Shown here: positions 5,886 to 7,102 of the stretch, piece after piece
How the letters are laid out: every line of letters begins with the position of its first letter
Numbering within the stretch: the first letter of the stretch is position 1
Assembly (NCBI GenBank): GCA_934201655.1
Contig: CAKPXD010000074.1
Span: forward strand, 1 to 7,102
Direction: 5' to 3'
From: an uncultured Streptococcus sp.
GTDB lineage: Bacteria; Bacillota; Bacilli; Lactobacillales; Streptococcaceae
DNA length: 7,102 nucleotides
Translations under genes and position numbers: made by a program
The notes under the pieces: generated by a model
Database searches by the model: none
What the model was told of the DNA's origin: nothing
The model's input: only the letters and a program-made list of their open reading frames with translations

Positions 5886-6336
5886 ATTCTTCGAACGGTG
5901 TGTCTTCGATGACTTCTTCGACTTTGACTGTCTGAGGTTCACTATAGTTGACCACTTCAGTCTCTTTTGTTGGCATAGCGAATAGGATCAACAGAGCAAT
6001 CCCTCCCATTGGAGCGAAGCGAAGGAAGATAAAGGCCCAGTGGAAACCAGCGTCACGCAAACGACGAACTGACAAAGCTAAAGTCGGCACTAAAATTGCT
6101 AGGTAGAAAACTGCATAAATAATGGCAACTAAACCAAAAACCATGAAAGTAGCTTCGCTAGCTGAATCGCTCACTGAATACATCACGGTACTAAGAAATA
6201 CAGTGTAGAAATAGATAATCCAGAAAGGAATAGAAAGGATGAGGTTCCCTAACCAAACCCACCAGAAATCTGGACGCGTTGAACGCCCAGTAAACTCTGC
6301 ATAATTCTTAAAAAAATTCTTATATGCATCAATCAT
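5872..6336 (-). CDS. DUF805 membrane protein with acidic C-terminal tail, second of three paralogues
   Basis: This is a 154-residue DUF805-family membrane protein. It shares MIDAYKNFFK, GRSTRPDFWWVWL (17-29) and VRRLRDAGFHW (90-100) with its neighbours. Hydrophobic segments lie at about 25-50, 64-88 and 98-121. Three things set it apart. The loop between the first two segments is about 10 residues longer (around MYSVSDSASE). An Arg at 106 stands inside an otherwise hydrophobic stretch where the other copies have Ala. A tail of about 31 residues after MPTKE is acidic and probably cytoplasmic (VEEVIEDTPFEESDKN). The start ATG 6334-6336 has GGGAG (6343-6347) at 6 nt. That ribosome binding site can pair with an upstream sequence (6416-6423), so translation may be controlled. 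No molecular function is known for the family. Confidence 0.88.
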   Translation of the reverse strand: MIDAYKNFFKNYAEFTGRSTRPDFWWVWLGNLILSIPFWIIYFYTVFLSTVMYSVSDSASEATFMVFGLVAIIYAVFYLAILVPTLALSVRRLRDAGFHWAFIFLRFAPMGGIALLILFAMPTKETEVVNYSEPQTVKVEEVIEDTPFEESDKN

Positions 6337-6487
6337 ATGATACTCCCAACTTTTATTTTATCAGTAGATACTAAACTGTACAGTTATAGAACACTCCCAA
6401 ATCTAGTAAAAGACCTGGGAGTGTTAGCAAATTATTCGACAAGACTGAAAATTCTTCGTCCTTGTAGCATTCTTCAGATAGTTAATC
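6337..6487 (-). promoter_or_regulatory. Structured 151-bp leader between the first and second DUF805 genes
   Basis: On the mRNA (minus) strand AACACTCCCA (6416-6425) pairs perfectly over 10 bp with TGGGAGTGTT (6390-6399), with a 16-nt loop and no T run after it. The same left arm can instead pair with TGGGAGT (6342-6348), which includes the ribosome binding site of the middle gene. Two exclusive folds are therefore possible, one hiding and one freeing that site. Between them lies a perfect 12-bp palindrome AACTGTACAGTT (6374-6385). No strong promoter is visible. Complementarity is seen directly; the switching role is inference. Confidence 0.45.
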
Positions 6488-6847
6488 TTATAGTGTTTCC
6501 TTTGTTGGCATAGCTAGAAGTACCAAAAGAGCGATACTTCCAACAAATGGAACAAATGCAACGAAGATGAGTGCCCAATGGAAACCAGCGTCACGTAGAC
6601 GACGAACTGTCAATGCAAGTCCAGGCAATAAAACCGCTAGCCCAAAAATGATATAAATAAATACGAAAAGACCCAAAGTCATAATAGTAGCTTCGCTATC
6701 TGGATTTGCCATTGCAGCACCGTATACCATGTAGAAAGGAATAGAAAGGATAATGTTTGCCAACCAAATCCACCAGTAATCTGCGCGTGTTGAACGTCCT
6801 GAAAAATCCACATAACCTTTAAAGAAATTTTTAATTGCGTTAATCAT
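6488..6847 (-). CDS. DUF805 membrane protein, first of three tandem paralogues
   Basis: This is a 119-residue DUF805-family membrane protein and the promoter-proximal gene of the triplet. GRSTRADYWWIWL (17-29) opens the first hydrophobic segment (about 25-46), a second lies at about 54-80, the basic loop VRRLRDAGFHW is at 81-91, and the last segment is about 90-113, ending MPTKETL. It differs from the other two at several positions they share (Ala22-Asp-Tyr for Pro-Asp-Phe, FVAFVPFVG for FLAFAPMGG), so it is the most diverged copy. The start ATG 6845-6847 has TAGGAGT (6853-6859) at good spacing. It is transcribed from the promoter at 6877-6905. The family is widespread and uncharacterised; a membrane-stress or envelope role is sometimes suspected but cannot be read here. 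Confidence 0.9.
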   Translation of the reverse strand: MINAIKNFFKGYVDFSGRSTRADYWWIWLANIILSIPFYMVYGAAMANPDSEATIMTLGLFVFIYIIFGLAVLLPGLALTVRRLRDAGFHWALIFVAFVPFVGSIALLVLLAMPTKETL

Positions 6848-6876
6848 AAGTTACTCCTATTTTCTTTTATGACTAT

Positions 6877-6905
6877 ATTTTATCATAAGTGTTGAAACCT
6901 GACAA
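6877..6905 (-). promoter_or_regulatory. Promoter of the DUF805 operon
   Basis: On the minus strand TTGTCA (-35, 6900-6905) is followed after exactly 17 bp by TAAAAT (-10, 6877-6882), with TGA before it as an extended -10. The predicted start near 6870 leaves a leader of about 23 nt with TAGGAGT. This is a strong vegetative-type promoter. Confidence 0.82.
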
Positions 6906-6910
6906 GTCAG
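6899..6910. promoter_or_regulatory. Inverted repeat over the -35 of the DUF805 promoter
   Basis: CTGAC-AA-GTCAG is a perfect 5+5 bp inverted repeat covering the whole -35 hexamer. A second short inverted repeat, AGAGC-TT-GCTCT, lies upstream at 6924-6935. Either could be an operator; neither matches a site I know. Confidence 0.35.
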
Positions 6911-6943
6911 CGCATGGTTCACAAGAGCTTGCTCTAGACGTAT

Positions 6944-6996
6944 AAAAAAGATACTATCCGCTCTTTCTCATAAACAGAAGTTGCAGATAATATCTT
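6944..6996 (-). terminator. Terminator of the gene entering from the right edge
   Basis: On the minus strand AAGATATTATCTGC (6983-6996) pairs with GCGGATAGTATCTT (6948-6961) over 14 bp with two G-T pairs and a 21-nt loop. The stem is followed directly by a T run (6944-6949). It begins about 8 nt after the stop codon of the partial gene at 7005-7102 and separates it from the DUF805 operon. Confidence 0.85.
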
Positions 6997-7004
6997 ATCT
7001 ATTT

Positions 7005-7102
7005 TTAGTCAGCATGTGTTGTTTTATTAGCAAAAGCTATGATTGCTCTCTTCAATTCAGAACCTTGCAAGGTACGGAACTCTTCAATCTTCTGATTGAT
7101 CA
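7005..7102 (-). CDS. C-terminal end of an unidentified protein (gene runs off the right edge)
   Basis: Only the last 31 codons and the TAA stop (7005-7007) are inside the window. They read INQKIEEFRTLQGSELKRAI and then IAFANKTTHAD. The segment is charged and probably one or two helices. The reality of the gene is supported by the open frame and by the strong terminator placed just after the stop. The fragment is too short to name a family. Its own terminator and the separate promoter at 6877-6905 suggest it is not part of the DUF805 operon. Confidence 0.7.
   Translation of the reverse strand, partial: INQKIEEFRTLQGSELKRAIIAFANKTTHAD

Noticed and set aside
6390..6425. Terminator between the first and second DUF805 genes
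   Set aside because: The stem is strong but no T run follows on either strand.

Overview
The window looks like chromosomal DNA from a Streptococcus of the mitis group (S. pneumoniae, S. mitis, S. oralis and relatives). The evidence is low GC, AGGAG-type ribosome binding sites, extended -10 promoters (TGnTATAAT), and the pairing of a LysM/lysozyme-like wall protein divergent from an L-serine dehydratase operon followed by a HAD phosphatase. I recall that arrangement from pneumococcal genomes. The species call is inference from gene content and was not checked by a search.

Layout from left to right. (1) 1-535, minus: the 5' part of mnmA (tRNA 2-thiouridylase), with a clear promoter at 617-645 and a duplicated 17-bp hairpin-forming motif in its 5' leader. 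(2) 826-1644, plus: an unrecognised membrane-anchored, helical, Ser/Gly-tailed surface protein with a strange translation start, closed by a strong terminator. (3) About 1839-2267: a degenerate patch. A C-terminal fragment of an Rgg/MutR-type regulator (plus) is joined head to head with a decayed hydrophobic fragment (minus), as if one deletion removed both 5' ends of a divergent pair. (4) 2289-2915, minus: a secreted LysM protein with a lysozyme-like C-terminal domain. (5) 3157-5362, plus: the operon sdaAB-sdaAA-HAD hydrolase, with promoter, a candidate operator and a bidirectional terminator. (6) 5439-6847, minus: three tandem paralogous DUF805 membrane proteins with their own promoter. (7) 7005-7102, minus: the last 31 residues of an unidentified gene with its terminator.

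How the parts work together. SdaAB and SdaAA form the two-subunit iron-sulfur L-serine dehydratase that turns serine into pyruvate and ammonia; the HAD enzyme is probably co-transcribed. The LysM protein acts on or binds the cell wall, and TGTTAC-type repeats in the shared intergenic region are plausible WalR sites. The DUF805 triplet faces the sda operon, and the two transcription units share the terminator at 5377-5409.

I see no CRISPR array, transposase, phage gene, tRNA or rRNA. Nothing here is convincingly a new defence or mobile system. The least explained items are the start region of the 826-1644 gene, the triplicated DUF805 operon with competing RNA structures between its genes, the deletion scar, and several unassigned palindromes placed on promoters.
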